Origin: Chloroflexota bacterium
GTDB taxonomy: Bacteria; Chloroflexota; Anaerolineae; Promineifilales; Promineifilaceae
Assembly: GCA_020353135.1 (NCBI GenBank)
Contig: CP070688.1
Coordinates: 4,111,428 to 4,125,031, forward strand
Direction: 5' to 3'
Length of the DNA: 13,604 bases
A program made the translations under genes and the position numbers. Below, in pieces: positions 13,597 through 13,604 of this stretch; position 1 is the first letter of the stretch, and each line of letters opens with the position of its first letter. The notes beneath the pieces were generated by a model. It did no database searches and was not told the origin of the DNA. It was given only the letters and a program-made list of their open reading frames with translations.

Positions 13597-13604
13597 TCCT
13601 ATAA

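Noticed and set aside
1..13604. Insertion sequences, CRISPR arrays, integrase sites or toxin-antitoxin pairs
   Set aside because: No transposase, spaced direct repeats, terminal inverted repeats or recognisable toxin genes were found on either strand.

Overview
The window reads as a GC-rich bacterial chromosome (an impression of well over half GC; no exact count was made), with long intact genes, short intergenic gaps and no phage, insertion sequence, CRISPR array, tRNA or rRNA that I can find. Gene content points to a non-phototrophic Chloroflexota bacterium (Anaerolineae/Caldilineae-like). The pointers are a Rieske/cytochrome b/dihaem cytochrome c operon with a fused b6+IV-type cytochrome b, a secreted PGRP-type amidase with a golvesin-like module, a protein resembling the C-terminal tail of Chloroflexota-style GT39 membrane proteins, and constant GGCCG-rich words. 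This assignment is inference; no marker gene settles it.

Layout. Positions 1-3370 (+) hold an extended -10 promoter, then Rieske protein, cytochrome b and dihaem cytochrome c in one tight operon, closed by a strong intrinsic terminator. This is a quinol:electron acceptor oxidoreductase. Positions 3421-4767 (-) encode two zinc-ribbon proteins, one membrane-anchored with a large outer domain, the other a 99-residue protein. A divergent promoter region (4768-4930) separates them from a 206-residue protein of unknown function (+). That protein overlaps tail-to-tail by 13 bp with a geranylgeranyl-reductase-like flavoprotein. From 5539 to 11786 every gene is on the minus strand. In transcription order these are a degenerate CPBP-like membrane protein, an enoyl-CoA hydratase, a D-2-hydroxyacid dehydrogenase of an atypical subfamily, a large secreted amidase, and the flavoprotein.

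Positions 11787-12085 form the longest gene-free stretch. It carries a near-consensus plus-strand promoter followed by about 215 nt that can fold into several hairpins, one with a GNRA tetraloop, ending at the ribosome binding site of greA. The last ORF (12715-13596, minus) is open to the window edge and resembles a detached C-terminal tail of a GT39-type glycosyltransferase. Its 5' part contains a same-strand array of DnaA-box-like sequences including a perfect TTATCCACA, and a second perfect box lies 400 bp away.

Most worth a second look: the DnaA-box array at the right edge (possible origin or DnaA-controlled region), the structured greA leader, the APWY quinol-site motif and long tail of cytochrome b, and two enzyme-family members whose catalytic residues are replaced (the CPBP-like protein and the 2-hydroxyacid dehydrogenase). 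I see no obvious defence or mobile system.
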